Below, in pieces: positions 52,366 through 63,354 of a stretch of 64,000 nucleotides of DNA (positions are counted from its first letter, which is position 1; each line of letters starts with the position of its first letter). The DNA is from Caulobacter sp. BP25 (GTDB lineage: Bacteria > Pseudomonadota > Alphaproteobacteria > Caulobacterales > Caulobacteraceae), in the NCBI RefSeq assembly GCF_002737755.1, contig NZ_PEGH01000006.1, positions 62,001-126,000 of the forward strand. Direction: 5' to 3'. Below the pieces are notes generated by a model. That model was given only the letters and a program-made list of their open reading frames with translations. It was not told the origin of the DNA and searched no databases. The position numbers and the translations under genes are program-made.

Positions 52366-53436
52366 ATGACCAGTCAGGCGGCTTTGAAACTCGTGGCCAA
52401 GGAAGAAGGCGATAAGCAACGCGCGCTAGAGGCGGCTCTCGCCCAGATCGACCGCGCGTTCGGCAAGGGCTCGGTGATGAAGCTGGGCGAAAAGGGCAAG
52501 GTCGAGATGGAGTCCGTCTCCACCGGCTCGCTCGGGCTCGACATCGCGCTCGGCATTGGCGGTCTGCCCAAGGGGCGGATCATCGAGGTCTATGGTCCGG
52601 AGAGCTCGGGTAAGACCACCTTGGCCCTGCACGTGGTGGCCGAGGTTCAGAAGGCCGGCGGCACCGCGGCCTTCGTCGACGCCGAGCACGCGCTGGACCC
52701 GTCCTACGCGTTCAAGCTGGGCGTCAATCTCGACAACCTGCTGGTCTCGCAGCCTGACAACGGCGAACAGGCTTTGGAGATCACCGACACCCTGGTGCGC
52801 TCGGGCGCTGTCGACATTGTCGTGATCGACTCCGTCGCGGCCCTGACGCCCAAGGCTGAAATCGAAGGCGAGATGGGCGACAGCCTGCCGGGCCTGCAGG
52901 CCCGTCTGATGAGCCAGGCGCTGCGCAAGCTGACCGCCTCGATCAACAAGGCCAACACCATCGTCATCTTCATCAACCAGATCCGTCATAAGATCGGGGT
53001 GATGTACGGCAGCCCCGAAACCACCACCGGCGGCAACGCGCTGAAGTTCTACGCCTCGGTGCGTCTGGATATCCGCCGCACCGGCTCGGTGAAGGTCCGT
53101 GACGAGATCATCGGCAACAATGTCCGCGTGAAGGTGGTCAAGAACAAGGTGGCCCCGCCGTTCCGCGAGGTCGAGTTCGACATCATGTACGGCGAGGGCA
53201 TCTCCAAGCTGGGCGAGGTGATCGACCTGGGCGTCAAGGCCGGCATCATCGAGAAGGCCGGCTCCTGGTTCTCGTACGGCAGCCAGCGCATCGGCCAGGG
53301 CCGCGACAATGTCCGCGAGTTCCTGAAGAACAATCCGGACATCGCCGGCAGCATCGAGGCGGCCGTCCGCAAGTCGTCTCAGAAGATCGAGGAAGAGCTT
53401 CTGGTCGGCGGTCCGGAGGAGGGCGAGGAGGAATAG
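52366..53436 (+). CDS. recA: recombinase RecA
   Basis: 356 residues. The ATP loop GPESSGKT is at residues 77-84. The family strand [47 protein letters not shown] and the DNA-binding loop [42 protein letters not shown] are intact. The C-terminus is acidic (GGPEEGEEE). RecA forms filaments for recombination and stimulates LexA self-cleavage. The ATG at 52366 is chosen by homology; an open frame continues upstream. Promoter has a LexA box. Confidence 0.97.
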   Translation: MTSQAALKLVAKEEGDKQRALEAALAQIDRAFGKGSVMKLGEKGKVEMESVSTGSLGLDIALGIGGLPKGRIIEVYGPESSGKTTLALHVVAEVQKAGGTAAFVDAEHALDPSYAFKLGVNLDNLLVSQPDNGEQALEITDTLVRSGAVDIVVIDSVAALTPKAEIEGEMGDSLPGLQARLMSQALRKLTASINKANTIVIFINQIRHKIGVMYGSPETTTGGNALKFYASVRLDIRRTGSVKVRDEIIGNNVRVKVVKNKVAPPFREVEFDIMYGEGISKLGEVIDLGVKAGIIEKAGSWFSYGSQRIGQGRDNVREFLKNNPDIAGSIEAAVRKSSQKIEEELLVGGPEEGEEE

Positions 53437-53448
53437 GTCTCGCCCAGA

Positions 53449-53541
53449 GCATTTTCCGACCAAGTGAATACCGGTTCGTCGTCAGAAAATGCGTTGAAAC
53501 AAGAGATTAGAGCGTTGCGATCTAGTCGGATCGGAACGCTC
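53449..53541. repeat. dispersed alphaproteobacterial intergenic repeat after recA
   Basis: Two hairpins: GCATTTTCCGAC (53449-53460) with GTCAGAAAATGC (53481-53492), one mismatch, and GAGCGTT (53510-53516) with AACGCTC (53535-53541) around CGATC/GATCG. The GCATTTTCCGAC...TCAGAAAATGC core is a pattern I have seen after many alphaproteobacterial genes. Confidence 0.75.
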
Positions 53542-53626
53542 CAGGGTTTCGCGGCCCTCGCTTAAAGCCTCGGGCGGTCCCCGCCTTCAACACGCCCGCG
53601 GCGCCACCGCCGCGACGGCCGCGATC

Positions 53627-53663
53627 AGGCCGCCTGGACCCCATGCCAGGCGGCCTATTTTCT
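53627..53663 (+). terminator. rho-independent terminator downstream of recA
   Basis: An 11-base perfect stem AGGCCGCCTGG / CCAGGCGGCCT with an eight-base loop precedes ATTTTCTTT. The 445 bases between recA and the next gene (53437-53881) hold the dispersed repeat and this terminator, and otherwise a GC-rich stretch with no credible gene. Confidence 0.75.
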
Positions 53664-53881
53664 TTGGGCGCGATGCGCGGGGAAGGGCGGAAGGCGAGCG
53701 GGGGCAAGCCGGCAAGGAGCCCTGGGGCTCCAAAGCGACTGGCTAGACGGCCGCGCGGGCTCTCTGGCGCGTTCTCTTGCGTACGCTCTCTCTCGCGGCT
53801 GAGGGCGCGGTCGCTTGACGTCCACCCCGTCCGGCCTCTGGATGTCGAGCCTGTCTTCAGTTTCCGACCCTGGGAGTCTCC

Positions 53882-54316
53882 TTGTCCGCTCTTCTGTTCG
53901 CCCTCGCGCTCGCGAGCGTTCCGCAGCCGCGATGCCCCAACGCTGTGACCACGATCGAGGTCAACACCTGCCTGGGCGCGGCGCTCATGGACCTCGATAA
54001 GGAGATGGATCGCTATTACGACGCGGCGGTGGCAAGGCTTACGGCCGAACATCGCGCTCCCGCCAATGATGCCCTGTCGGAACTGGCGCGCGCTCAGACA
54101 GCTTGGCGAACCTATCGAGATGCGGAGTGCGGGGCCGTCTACAGCTATTGGCGCGAGGGAACGATCCGTACGACCGTCGCGCTGGATTGCCAGATCAGCC
54201 TCACGCGGCTGCGGGTATTCTCGCTGTGGCGCGACTGGCTGACCTATCCCGACAGCACGCCGCCGATCCTGCCGCGGCCCGACCTGGCGGCGGCGCTCGC
54301 CGAAGGGCTTCGGTGA
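53882..54316 (+). CDS. secreted LprI/DUF1311-like protein
   Basis: 144 residues from TTG 53882, with GGGAG six bases upstream. A short signal peptide (MSALLFALALASVPQ) is followed by the cysteine pattern of the family: NTCLGAALMDLDKEMDRYYDAAVARL, QTAWRTYRDAECGAVYSYWREGT and LDCQISLTRLRVFSL. The founding family members inhibit lysozyme. In Caulobacter a role in cell-wall protection is conceivable but unproven. The start could also be a GTG, but TTG gives the signal peptide. Confidence 0.75.
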   Translation: MSALLFALALASVPQPRCPNAVTTIEVNTCLGAALMDLDKEMDRYYDAAVARLTAEHRAPANDALSELARAQTAWRTYRDAECGAVYSYWREGTIRTTVALDCQISLTRLRVFSLWRDWLTYPDSTPPILPRPDLAAALAEGLR

Positions 54317-54456
54317 CGATCTGCGATGGTGGGAAGGGGCTTTGCCTGCGCGCAACGCGCCCCTATCTGCCGAGTCGGTTTCCCCTTCGCTAAAAACCGC
54401 GCTATGCAGCGCGCGACTCCCGGCCGCTCGCCGGACGCTTAAGACTTGAGACGCTC

Positions 54457-57099
<2,643 letters not shown>

Positions 57100-57123
57100 T
57101 CCGATAGGGATCTGAGAAACGAT

Positions 57124-57151
57124 AGGGGACGTCGAAAGGCGTCCCCTTTTT
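57124..57151 (+). terminator. rho-independent terminator after alaS
   Basis: AGGGGACG pairs with CGTCCCCT around the loop TCGAAAGG and is followed by TTTTT, 25 bases after the alaS stop. Confidence 0.9.
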
Positions 57152-57222
57152 CGTGGTCGCTTGACGGCGATGCGGATCAAGCCTCAATTGAGTTACGTGT
57201 GTAATTCAACAAGGCGTGGCCC

Positions 57223-57741
57223 ATGTCCTTCACGATGACGATGCGGCGGCTTGCGGCCGTAGGCCTTGTTCTGGTCCTCGCAGGCTGCGAGCGCGAGGTG
57301 GCCAAGACGCCAGTCCATTTCACGGCGCCGTCGCTTTGGCGGGTCGCGGTCGTCGAGGATTCCGGCGGTCAGGCGGGCGCCGTCGATATCTGCGCAAATC
57401 CTGAACTGGTAAGCGCGTTCACGCGCGTGGAGCCTCAGGTCGGGGGACTGCCCTGCTTGCCAGTCGGCCAGCCCGCCAAGGATACGCCCGAGGAGCGCAT
57501 CGTTCGCTGCGAGGCGGGCGGCTCGCGCTATGGGCTCTACGTCACGACGACGCGCAAGGCGGCCGACGACTTCACCGTCCGCTTCGCCTTGCAGCCCTTG
57601 CAGGACGCCGGCGGCAAGATCGTCCAGTCGCGGCGTTATCACCGGCTCGGACCTTGCCCGACTGGCTGGAAGGCCGGCGACCAGGGCAGGCCCGGCGGCC
57701 CGCCGACCTCCAGTCTGCTTACGGGCCAAGGGCCGGGTTGA
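57223..57741 (+). CDS. lipoprotein, DUF3617-like
   Basis: 172 residues from ATG 57223 (or ATG 57235). The lipobox LVLAGC ends a short signal sequence. The mature part has SLWRVAVVEDSGGQAGAVDICANPELVSAF and a middle cysteine in VRCEAGGSRYGLYVTTTRKAADDFTVRFALQPLQDAGG, then RRYHRLGPCPTGWKAGDQ. The strand-rich layout and GPCP-x-GD ending resemble DUF3617 proteins of Caulobacter relatives. No function is assigned. Confidence 0.7.
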   Translation: MSFTMTMRRLAAVGLVLVLAGCEREVAKTPVHFTAPSLWRVAVVEDSGGQAGAVDICANPELVSAFTRVEPQVGGLPCLPVGQPAKDTPEERIVRCEAGGSRYGLYVTTTRKAADDFTVRFALQPLQDAGGKIVQSRRYHRLGPCPTGWKAGDQGRPGGPPTSSLLTGQGPG

Positions 57742-57763
57742 ACCCTTGGGTCTCTAGGCGCGT

Positions 57764-58141
57764 CTAGCTCTTCAGAAACGCCGACAGTTTGTTGCCGTCG
57801 GGATCGCGCACATAGGCCAGGTAGTGGCCCTCGCCATAGTTGGGACGCGGTCCCGGCGGGCCAGCGCAGCTGCCGCCATGGGCCATGGCGGCGGCGTGGA
57901 AGGCGTCGACCTGCTGGGGCGAGTCCGCCTTCAGCCCGACCATGATGCCATTGCCGGCCTTAGCGGGCAGGCCGTTCTCGGGCGAGCAGATCATCACGGT
58001 AGCGTGCTCAGGGTCGGGGCCGTAGCCGATCCAGTCGCCTTGTCGCCACAAGCGCTGACTGCCCAGCGCGCCCAGCACGGCGTCGTAAAAGGCGCCGGCG
58101 CGATCGATGTCGCTGGCGCCGATGGTGATGTAGCTGATCAT
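57764..58141 (-). CDS. VOC/glyoxalase-family protein
   Basis: 125 residues from ATG 58141 with GGAGACACC directly upstream. The VOC fold is visible: MISYITIGASDIDRAGAFYDAVLGALGSQRLWR as the first unit and YGEGHYLAYVRDPDGNKLSAFLKS as the last. The DPDGNKL-type ending is common in glyoxalase and fosfomycin-resistance relatives. Metal-binding residues cannot be assigned safely, and no substrate is inferred. Confidence 0.85.
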   Translation of the reverse strand: MISYITIGASDIDRAGAFYDAVLGALGSQRLWRQGDWIGYGPDPEHATVMICSPENGLPAKAGNGIMVGLKADSPQQVDAFHAAAMAHGGSCAGPPGPRPNYGEGHYLAYVRDPDGNKLSAFLKS

Positions 58142-58211
58142 GGTGTCTCCTTCCGACACCACCCTAGGTCGGACCGCTGACAATCCATGTCAGCAGCTCG
58201 CCTGGCCTATG

Positions 58212-59522
58212 TCAGATGGCGCGGACCTTGCGCTTTGTTCGCGCCTTGCGCTTCTTCCACCAGATCACGACGCCGGTGACGCTGAGCGCGGCGACGACGA
58301 TGCCGGTCAAGGAGATCAAGATCCGTCCCGGCAAGCCCAGGATGCGGCCCGAATGCAGCGGGAACTGCGCCTGTACGAAGATGTCGGCTGCTGTCCCGAC
58401 CCATGGCAGGCGCTGTCCGACGAACTGGCCGGTCTGACCGTCGTAGTAGAGATAGGGCGGGCCGACGCCCGCCGCGCCATGACCTCCGCCGGGTTCGAAG
58501 AAGCCTACGCCATAGATGCCATAGGCCGGCGAGTAGAAGGCTCCGCCTGCAGGGACGCTCCAGCCGCGCGCCTTGGCCTCGGCCTTGGCGGTCTCGATGA
58601 CTTCGGCATAGGTCCGTCGGGCGACAATGGGCTGGTCCAGGGGCGCGGGCGCGCGCAACTCGAACGGACCCGGCGTGGTCTTCGAGATCTTGGACAGCGC
58701 CGGATAGAACACCTCGCTGTAGAGGTTCAGCGAGAAGGCCGTGAAGGCCACGGTAAACAGCACGCCCCACAGCCATAAGCCGAAGGCTCGGTGGATGTCG
58801 AAATTGATCCGATAGGCGCTGGCCTTGGTCTTGATCTGCCAGGCGGGCTTCCAGCGGCTCCAGAAGCTCTTGCCGCTCTTGCCATTCTTGTTTTTTTGGG
58901 TCGAGGCGCGAGAGGGTAGGGTCAGGTAGAAGCCGACGAAGCAGTCCAGCGTCCAGATGACGGCGACGACGCCCATCAGCCAGACGCCCCAGCGGTCGAT
59001 CCCCCACATCGCCGGAATATGCAGGCTGTAGTGGAGCACATAGAGGAACGAGACGAAGGTCTCGGAGGTGATCGGCCAAGCCGCGCCCCATTCCCGGCGC
59101 CCCTGCTCGTCGCCGGTCGCCGGATCAATGAAGACCTGATTGTAGCCCGGCTCGAACAGCTTGCCGGTGGCCGGATCGCGTTTGGGCTCGACGCCAAAGG
59201 CGTAGGCCTCGCCGGGTTCGGGCGTCAGCGGGATGTAGGTGACCTGCACGCGAGGGTCGCGCGCCTCGATGCGCTTGGCCAGCTCCAGCGGGGGCAGGGA
59301 GGGACCGTCGGTGCGGGCCTGCATGAGGTGGGGATTGAGCAGGTCGTCCAGCTCGTGGTCCCAGGAGATGATCGCCCCCGTCACGCCCGAAATGAACAGG
59401 AAGGCCGCGATGGCCAGCCCGCCCCAGCGGTGCAGGAAGCCCAGGGTTGGCCGCACGGCCAGCCTTGGGGACACCGAGGCTCGCGCCTTTCGTGTCAGCG
59501 GTGACGGGGTGCGCGCATCCAT
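58212..59522 (-). CDS. PepSY-associated membrane protein (PiuB-like ferric-siderophore reductase type)
   Basis: 436 residues, four membrane segments. An N-terminal TM with the histidine-bearing FLHRWGGLAIAAFLFISGVTGAI is followed by a periplasmic PepSY-like part, then LHYSLHIPAMWG and FDIHRAFGLWLWGVLF with further membrane histidines, and a last TM before KKRKARTKRK. This is the family linked to iron uptake, in which the histidines may bind haem and reduce ferric siderophore. The adjacent TonB-dependent siderophore receptor, nine bases upstream, makes iron the likely cargo. Confidence 0.85.
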   Translation of the reverse strand: MDARTPSPLTRKARASVSPRLAVRPTLGFLHRWGGLAIAAFLFISGVTGAIISWDHELDDLLNPHLMQARTDGPSLPPLELAKRIEARDPRVQVTYIPLTPEPGEAYAFGVEPKRDPATGKLFEPGYNQVFIDPATGDEQGRREWGAAWPITSETFVSFLYVLHYSLHIPAMWGIDRWGVWLMGVVAVIWTLDCFVGFYLTLPSRASTQKNKNGKSGKSFWSRWKPAWQIKTKASAYRINFDIHRAFGLWLWGVLFTVAFTAFSLNLYSEVFYPALSKISKTTPGPFELRAPAPLDQPIVARRTYAEVIETAKAEAKARGWSVPAGGAFYSPAYGIYGVGFFEPGGGHGAAGVGPPYLYYDGQTGQFVGQRLPWVGTAADIFVQAQFPLHSGRILGLPGRILISLTGIVVAALSVTGVVIWWKKRKARTKRKVRAI

Positions 59523-59531
59523 CGGACCGGC

Positions 59532-61625
59532 CTAGAACGCGTAGTCCAGCCGCACCGACACGCTGCGCGGCGCGGCGTAGTAGGACTGGTTCCACATCAG
59601 GCTAGTCAGATAGGTCTTGTCCGTCGCGTTCTTCAGATTGAGGGTCGCCCGCACCTTGTCGGTGACGTCGATCCCCGCCATCAGGTCGACCACGCCATAG
59701 GCCTTCTGCTCCAGCCGCGTCACGTCCTGCTGATAGATCTCGTCCTGCCAGCGCAGCTGGGCGCCCAGGGTCAGATTGCGGAGGGTCGGGATCGTGTAGG
59801 TGGTCGAGGCCTTCAGCGTCTTGCGCGGCAGGTAGGTGCGGGCCTTGTCGCCATCGCCGTCCTCGATCGAAAGGTCCGTCCAGCCCAGGCTGACGCGCCA
59901 TTGGGCGTTGATGGCGCCGACGGCCTCTAGCTCGTAGCCCGTCGCCTTGGTGTCGACGCCGGCGTAGTAGCTCTGGAGCGTGTCGGTGAAGGTCCCTGCA
60001 TATTCGGCCAGACCGTTCTGACGCGACGTGAACACCGCGCCGGTCAGGTACAGCCGGCCGTCGAACCACTCGCTCTTGACGCCGGCCTCGTAGGCCTTGC
60101 CGTGCGCGGCGGCCAGGGTCTGGTGGTTGACGTCGATCTCCGACTGCGGATTGAAGATGTCGGTGTAGCTGGCGTACAGCGAGACGTTGGCGTTCAGGTC
60201 ATAGACCGCACCGACATAGGGGCTGACCTTCTCGTCATCGCGCGGGGTGTCGACGCCGTACGAGAAGCCCTTGGACTTCAGCTTCAGGGCGTTGAAGCCC
60301 ACGACCGCCTTCAGCTTGTCGCTGAGGCTGAGGTGGGTGGCGGCGTAGAAACGGGCCTGGCGGTCCACCTGGTCGGCGGCGAGATAGGCGTCGGGGAAGC
60401 TCGGTTCCGCCGGCTGAACGCCAGCCCAGCTCCCGACCGGGCCGTAGACGATCGCATCGTTCGAGAAGGCCTCGTACTCGTGGCCGTGCGAGCGGGAGAC
60501 TTGGCCCCCGACCACCAGCTGATGGGAGCGCCCAAACAGTTGGAACGGACCTGAGGCGTAGGCGTCCAGGCTGGCGCTCTCATAGACCGACGGATAGACG
60601 CCGGCCATGCCCAGGACGCCCAGGCCCGTGGTCTTGTCCGGCGCGCCATAGGCGTAGAGCAGCTTGGCGTTCTCCTCGAAGCGCTTGAGCGTGCCGATGG
60701 CCTTGAATTGCCAGCCGTTGTCAAACTTCCAGGCCAGCTCGCCAAAGCCCGTCTGGTCCTTGACGTTCCAGTGCGTCCAGTCCGCCGAGGTCGAGGCTGA
60801 GCGTGGATAGTGGATCAGCGAGCCGTCGCTATAGGTCAGGGGCAGGGCGCCCCAGTTGTTGCCGCTGGCGCGATTGTCCTGCATCGACCAACCGACCGTG
60901 GCGGTGAGCTTGGACGTGGCCTCCCAGGCCAGCAGAGCGCCATAGACGTTGCGGTTGACGTGGTAGTGGTCGAGATAGCTGTCCTTGTCCTCGTTGGCGT
61001 AGATCAGGCGGCCAGCCAGCGTGCCGGAGGCGTTCAGCGGCCCCGAAACGTCGGCCTCGAGGCGGTAGCTGTCCCACGAACCGTACTGCGCCGCCGCCGA
61101 GGCCTGGAAGGTGTTGGTGGGGCGCTTGCGCACATAGTTGATCGTCGCCGACGGATTGCCCGTGCCGGTCATCATGCTGTTGGCGCCGCGCACGGCCTCG
61201 ACGCGATCGAACAGAACGGTGTCCAGCTCGCCGAACTGGATGCCCCAGATCAACGGCAAACCGACGCCGTCGACCTGGAAGTTGGTGATGTCGAAGCCTC
61301 GCGAGTTGTAATAGGTGCGGTCGGTCTCGACCTTCTCGACATTGACGCCCGTCACCTGGGCCAGCAGCTGGTTGACGTCGGTCAGGGCGAAGTCCCGGAT
61401 CCGCTCCTGATTGACCAAGGTCACGGACTGGGGCGTTTCACGTAGGCTCATGTCGAGGCCCGTCACCGCCGAGGTGCGGGTCCGCGCGCCGGTGATCACC
61501 ACGCGATCGACCTCGTTGGCGCTGGCGTCGCGGCTGTCGGTTTCCGCTGCGAAGGCGATGCCGGAAACACCGGCGCAGGCCAGTGCGGCGCCACCCAACA
61601 GAAGGGCGCGGAAGTTGGGGGACAT
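59532..61625 (-). CDS. TonB-dependent siderophore receptor
   Basis: 697 residues from ATG 61625 (MSPNFRALLLGGAALACAG, signal peptide), with GAGG eight bases upstream. The plug domain opens with VDRVVITGARTRTSAVTGLDMSLRETPQSVTLVNQERIRDFALTDVNQLLAQVTGVNVEK, typical of ferric-siderophore receptors (FhuE/FoxA/PupB type). The barrel ends with VRLDYAF. A Fur-like box lies upstream, and the PepSY membrane protein follows within nine bases. The substrate siderophore is not predictable. Confidence 0.92.
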   Translation of the reverse strand: MSPNFRALLLGGAALACAGVSGIAFAAETDSRDASANEVDRVVITGARTRTSAVTGLDMSLRETPQSVTLVNQERIRDFALTDVNQLLAQVTGVNVEKVETDRTYYNSRGFDITNFQVDGVGLPLIWGIQFGELDTVLFDRVEAVRGANSMMTGTGNPSATINYVRKRPTNTFQASAAAQYGSWDSYRLEADVSGPLNASGTLAGRLIYANEDKDSYLDHYHVNRNVYGALLAWEATSKLTATVGWSMQDNRASGNNWGALPLTYSDGSLIHYPRSASTSADWTHWNVKDQTGFGELAWKFDNGWQFKAIGTLKRFEENAKLLYAYGAPDKTTGLGVLGMAGVYPSVYESASLDAYASGPFQLFGRSHQLVVGGQVSRSHGHEYEAFSNDAIVYGPVGSWAGVQPAEPSFPDAYLAADQVDRQARFYAATHLSLSDKLKAVVGFNALKLKSKGFSYGVDTPRDDEKVSPYVGAVYDLNANVSLYASYTDIFNPQSEIDVNHQTLAAAHGKAYEAGVKSEWFDGRLYLTGAVFTSRQNGLAEYAGTFTDTLQSYYAGVDTKATGYELEAVGAINAQWRVSLGWTDLSIEDGDGDKARTYLPRKTLKASTTYTIPTLRNLTLGAQLRWQDEIYQQDVTRLEQKAYGVVDLMAGIDVTDKVRATLNLKNATDKTYLTSLMWNQSYYAAPRSVSVRLDYAF

Positions 61626-61637
61626 ACGGACCTCGAT

Positions 61638-61656
61638 GCGAACGATAATGATTCGC
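61638..61656. promoter_or_regulatory. Fur-like box upstream of the siderophore receptor
   Basis: GCGAACGATAATGATTCGC is a 19-base imperfect palindrome with arms GCGAA/TTCGC and the core ATAATGAT of Fur boxes. It lies 13 bases before the receptor's start codon on the minus strand. Confidence 0.75.
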
Positions 61657-61703
61657 AAAATCATCTACTGGCCGTGTCTTCCGGTGTCAAACCGCGCCGC
61701 GCC

Positions 61704-62651
61704 TTAAGGGGCGGCTGACGGTGTCAGCAGCAGGACGGCCACTGCGAGAGTCAGCAGCGCGAGGGCGGTGGTCAGGGCCACGGTGCGCGCCGCGCCTCGC
61801 GCGAAGACGTCATAGGCGCGGGTCTGGATAAAGGCGCTGACGGCGGTGGGCGCGGCCGCCAGCAGGGTCGCTCCGACGCGGAAGGCCGGCGGCGCGAGCG
61901 TCAGGCCGATGGCGAACCAGGCCAGCAGCGGGAACAGGGCGAGCTTGGCGAACGCCGCCGTGGCGATGGGACCTTTGTGGGGCGAGGCCTCACCCTCGGC
62001 TTCGCGGAGGCCCAGCGCCGCGCCAAGCGCGACAAGGCCGACCGGGCTGCCCGAAGCAGCGGCCAGGCTCAGGGCGCGGTCCAGCGCCTCGGGCGGCTTC
62101 AGGTCCAGCAGGGCCAGGGCGACACCGGCGAAGGCGGCCGCGACCACGGGATTGCGGAAGGCTTGCAGGATCGAGCGCCACACCGAGCGGCCCGCCGCCC
62201 AGCCGAGCAGGCCCACGCCGGCGGCCGAGAGGATCACGAAGTCTACCGCGATGACGCCGGCGACCAGACGCGCGGTCTCGGCCCCCATGACCGCCGCGGT
62301 GATCGGCAGGGTCAGGAAGGCGCTGTTGCCGACCCCGCTGGTGATCGCCGCGCCGGCCTGTTCGGCCTTTGTCCATTTCAGCGCCCGGCCCAGCATGACG
62401 ACCCCCGCCATGACCGCCAGACCCACGACGGCGTAGGCCGCCAAGCCGGTGGTCAGTTCAGGCGTCGGGCGGCCCATGCGCGACAGCGAGTGGATCAACA
62501 GGGCGGGGAAGCCGATCCAATAGACGTAGATCGACAAGCCTCGCGCCTGATCAGCATTCAGAAGGCGCAGACGGGTCAGCACCAACCCGGCCCCGACCAG
62601 CAGGAAGAACGGCCAGACGCGGACCAGGATGTCGGCGACGAGAGCGATCAA
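61704..62651 (-). CDS. AEC-family transporter (auxin efflux carrier-like)
   Basis: 315 residues from TTG 62651 with GAGG upstream. Ten hydrophobic segments are arranged in two halves. N-terminal MIALVADILVRVWPFFLLVGAGLVLTRLRLLNADQARGLSIYVYWIGFPALLIHSLSRMG is a family start, and SGVGNSAFLTLPITAAVMG is the crossover region. Such proteins export organic anions or amino-acid-like compounds. Substrate unknown. It precedes the iron genes on the same strand but is separated from them. Confidence 0.85.
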   Translation of the reverse strand: MIALVADILVRVWPFFLLVGAGLVLTRLRLLNADQARGLSIYVYWIGFPALLIHSLSRMGRPTPELTTGLAAYAVVGLAVMAGVVMLGRALKWTKAEQAGAAITSGVGNSAFLTLPITAAVMGAETARLVAGVIAVDFVILSAAGVGLLGWAAGRSVWRSILQAFRNPVVAAAFAGVALALLDLKPPEALDRALSLAAASGSPVGLVALGAALGLREAEGEASPHKGPIATAAFAKLALFPLLAWFAIGLTLAPPAFRVGATLLAAAPTAVSAFIQTRAYDVFARGAARTVALTTALALLTLAVAVLLLTPSAAP

Positions 62652-62673
62652 GACGGGAACCTCGGATGCAAGC

Positions 62674-63240
62674 TCAGGCCTGGCGCTCGTCAGCTGGCAG
62701 GCGGATATGGACCAGGCGCCAGGCGAACAGCGCGCGACGTTCGAAGGTGAAGACCGTGACCTTGTCGCGCGCGCCCGGCCGTTTGACCGAGATGCGCACG
62801 CGGTTGGGATCCCAGTAGCCTATGGCGGGGTAGGGACCCTTGATGGCCTGCTGGAGGGCGCCACCAGGCGAAGGCTCCACTGGCTCCGCGCCTGGCGCGT
62901 AGCCCCGCGTCAGGGCGTTGAAGCCCGACACCGTCAGATAGCGATCGACCTTGGGCTCGGGCGGAGCGATCGGTTCCACGGCCTTCTTGAAGACGCCCAT
63001 CGGGTCGCGCCAGATCGAGGGCGCTTCTGGCTTGGCGGCCGGCGTGTCCACGATGAGCTGGGCCATCAGGCTGCGGCGGACGGCGGGGAAATCGACCAGC
63101 TCACCGATCGCCTGCACATCCTCGTACTGGACGGCGGCCTTCAGCGCCCTGAACGCGAACCAGGGCGCGGAGACGAACGCGGCGGCGAACGCGAAGATCG
63201 CCAGCACGATCAGATCCCAGATCCGCTTCTGCAGGGTCAT
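62674..63240 (-). CDS. DUF2939-like membrane-anchored protein
   Basis: 188 residues from ATG 63240. A membrane segment (about residues 7-27) precedes FRALKAAVQYEDVQAIGELVDFPAVRRSLMAQLI, the typical DUF2939 opening. The C-terminal part with VSGFNALTRGY, ISVKRPGARDKVTVFTFERRALFAWRLVHIRLP completes the fold. No function is known. It lies between icd and the AEC transporter genes, 22 bases before the latter. Confidence 0.8.
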   Translation of the reverse strand: MTLQKRIWDLIVLAIFAFAAAFVSAPWFAFRALKAAVQYEDVQAIGELVDFPAVRRSLMAQLIVDTPAAKPEAPSIWRDPMGVFKKAVEPIAPPEPKVDRYLTVSGFNALTRGYAPGAEPVEPSPGGALQQAIKGPYPAIGYWDPNRVRISVKRPGARDKVTVFTFERRALFAWRLVHIRLPADERQA

Positions 63241-63301
63241 GAGGCCTCCGGAGCTTCAGGCGGCATAGACCAGTCTTCACGGTCGGCCGTCCAGAACGAA
63301 A

Positions 63302-63328
63302 AACGCCCCCGAGGGTCTCGGGGGCGTT
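63302..63328 (-). terminator. rho-independent terminator of icd
   Basis: AACGCCCCCGAG / CTCGGGGGCGTT form a perfect 12-base stem around GGT. On the minus strand TTTTT follows. It lies 27 bases after the icd stop. Confidence 0.9.
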
Positions 63329-63354
63329 CTCGTCTTGCAGCTTTTGCTAAAGCC

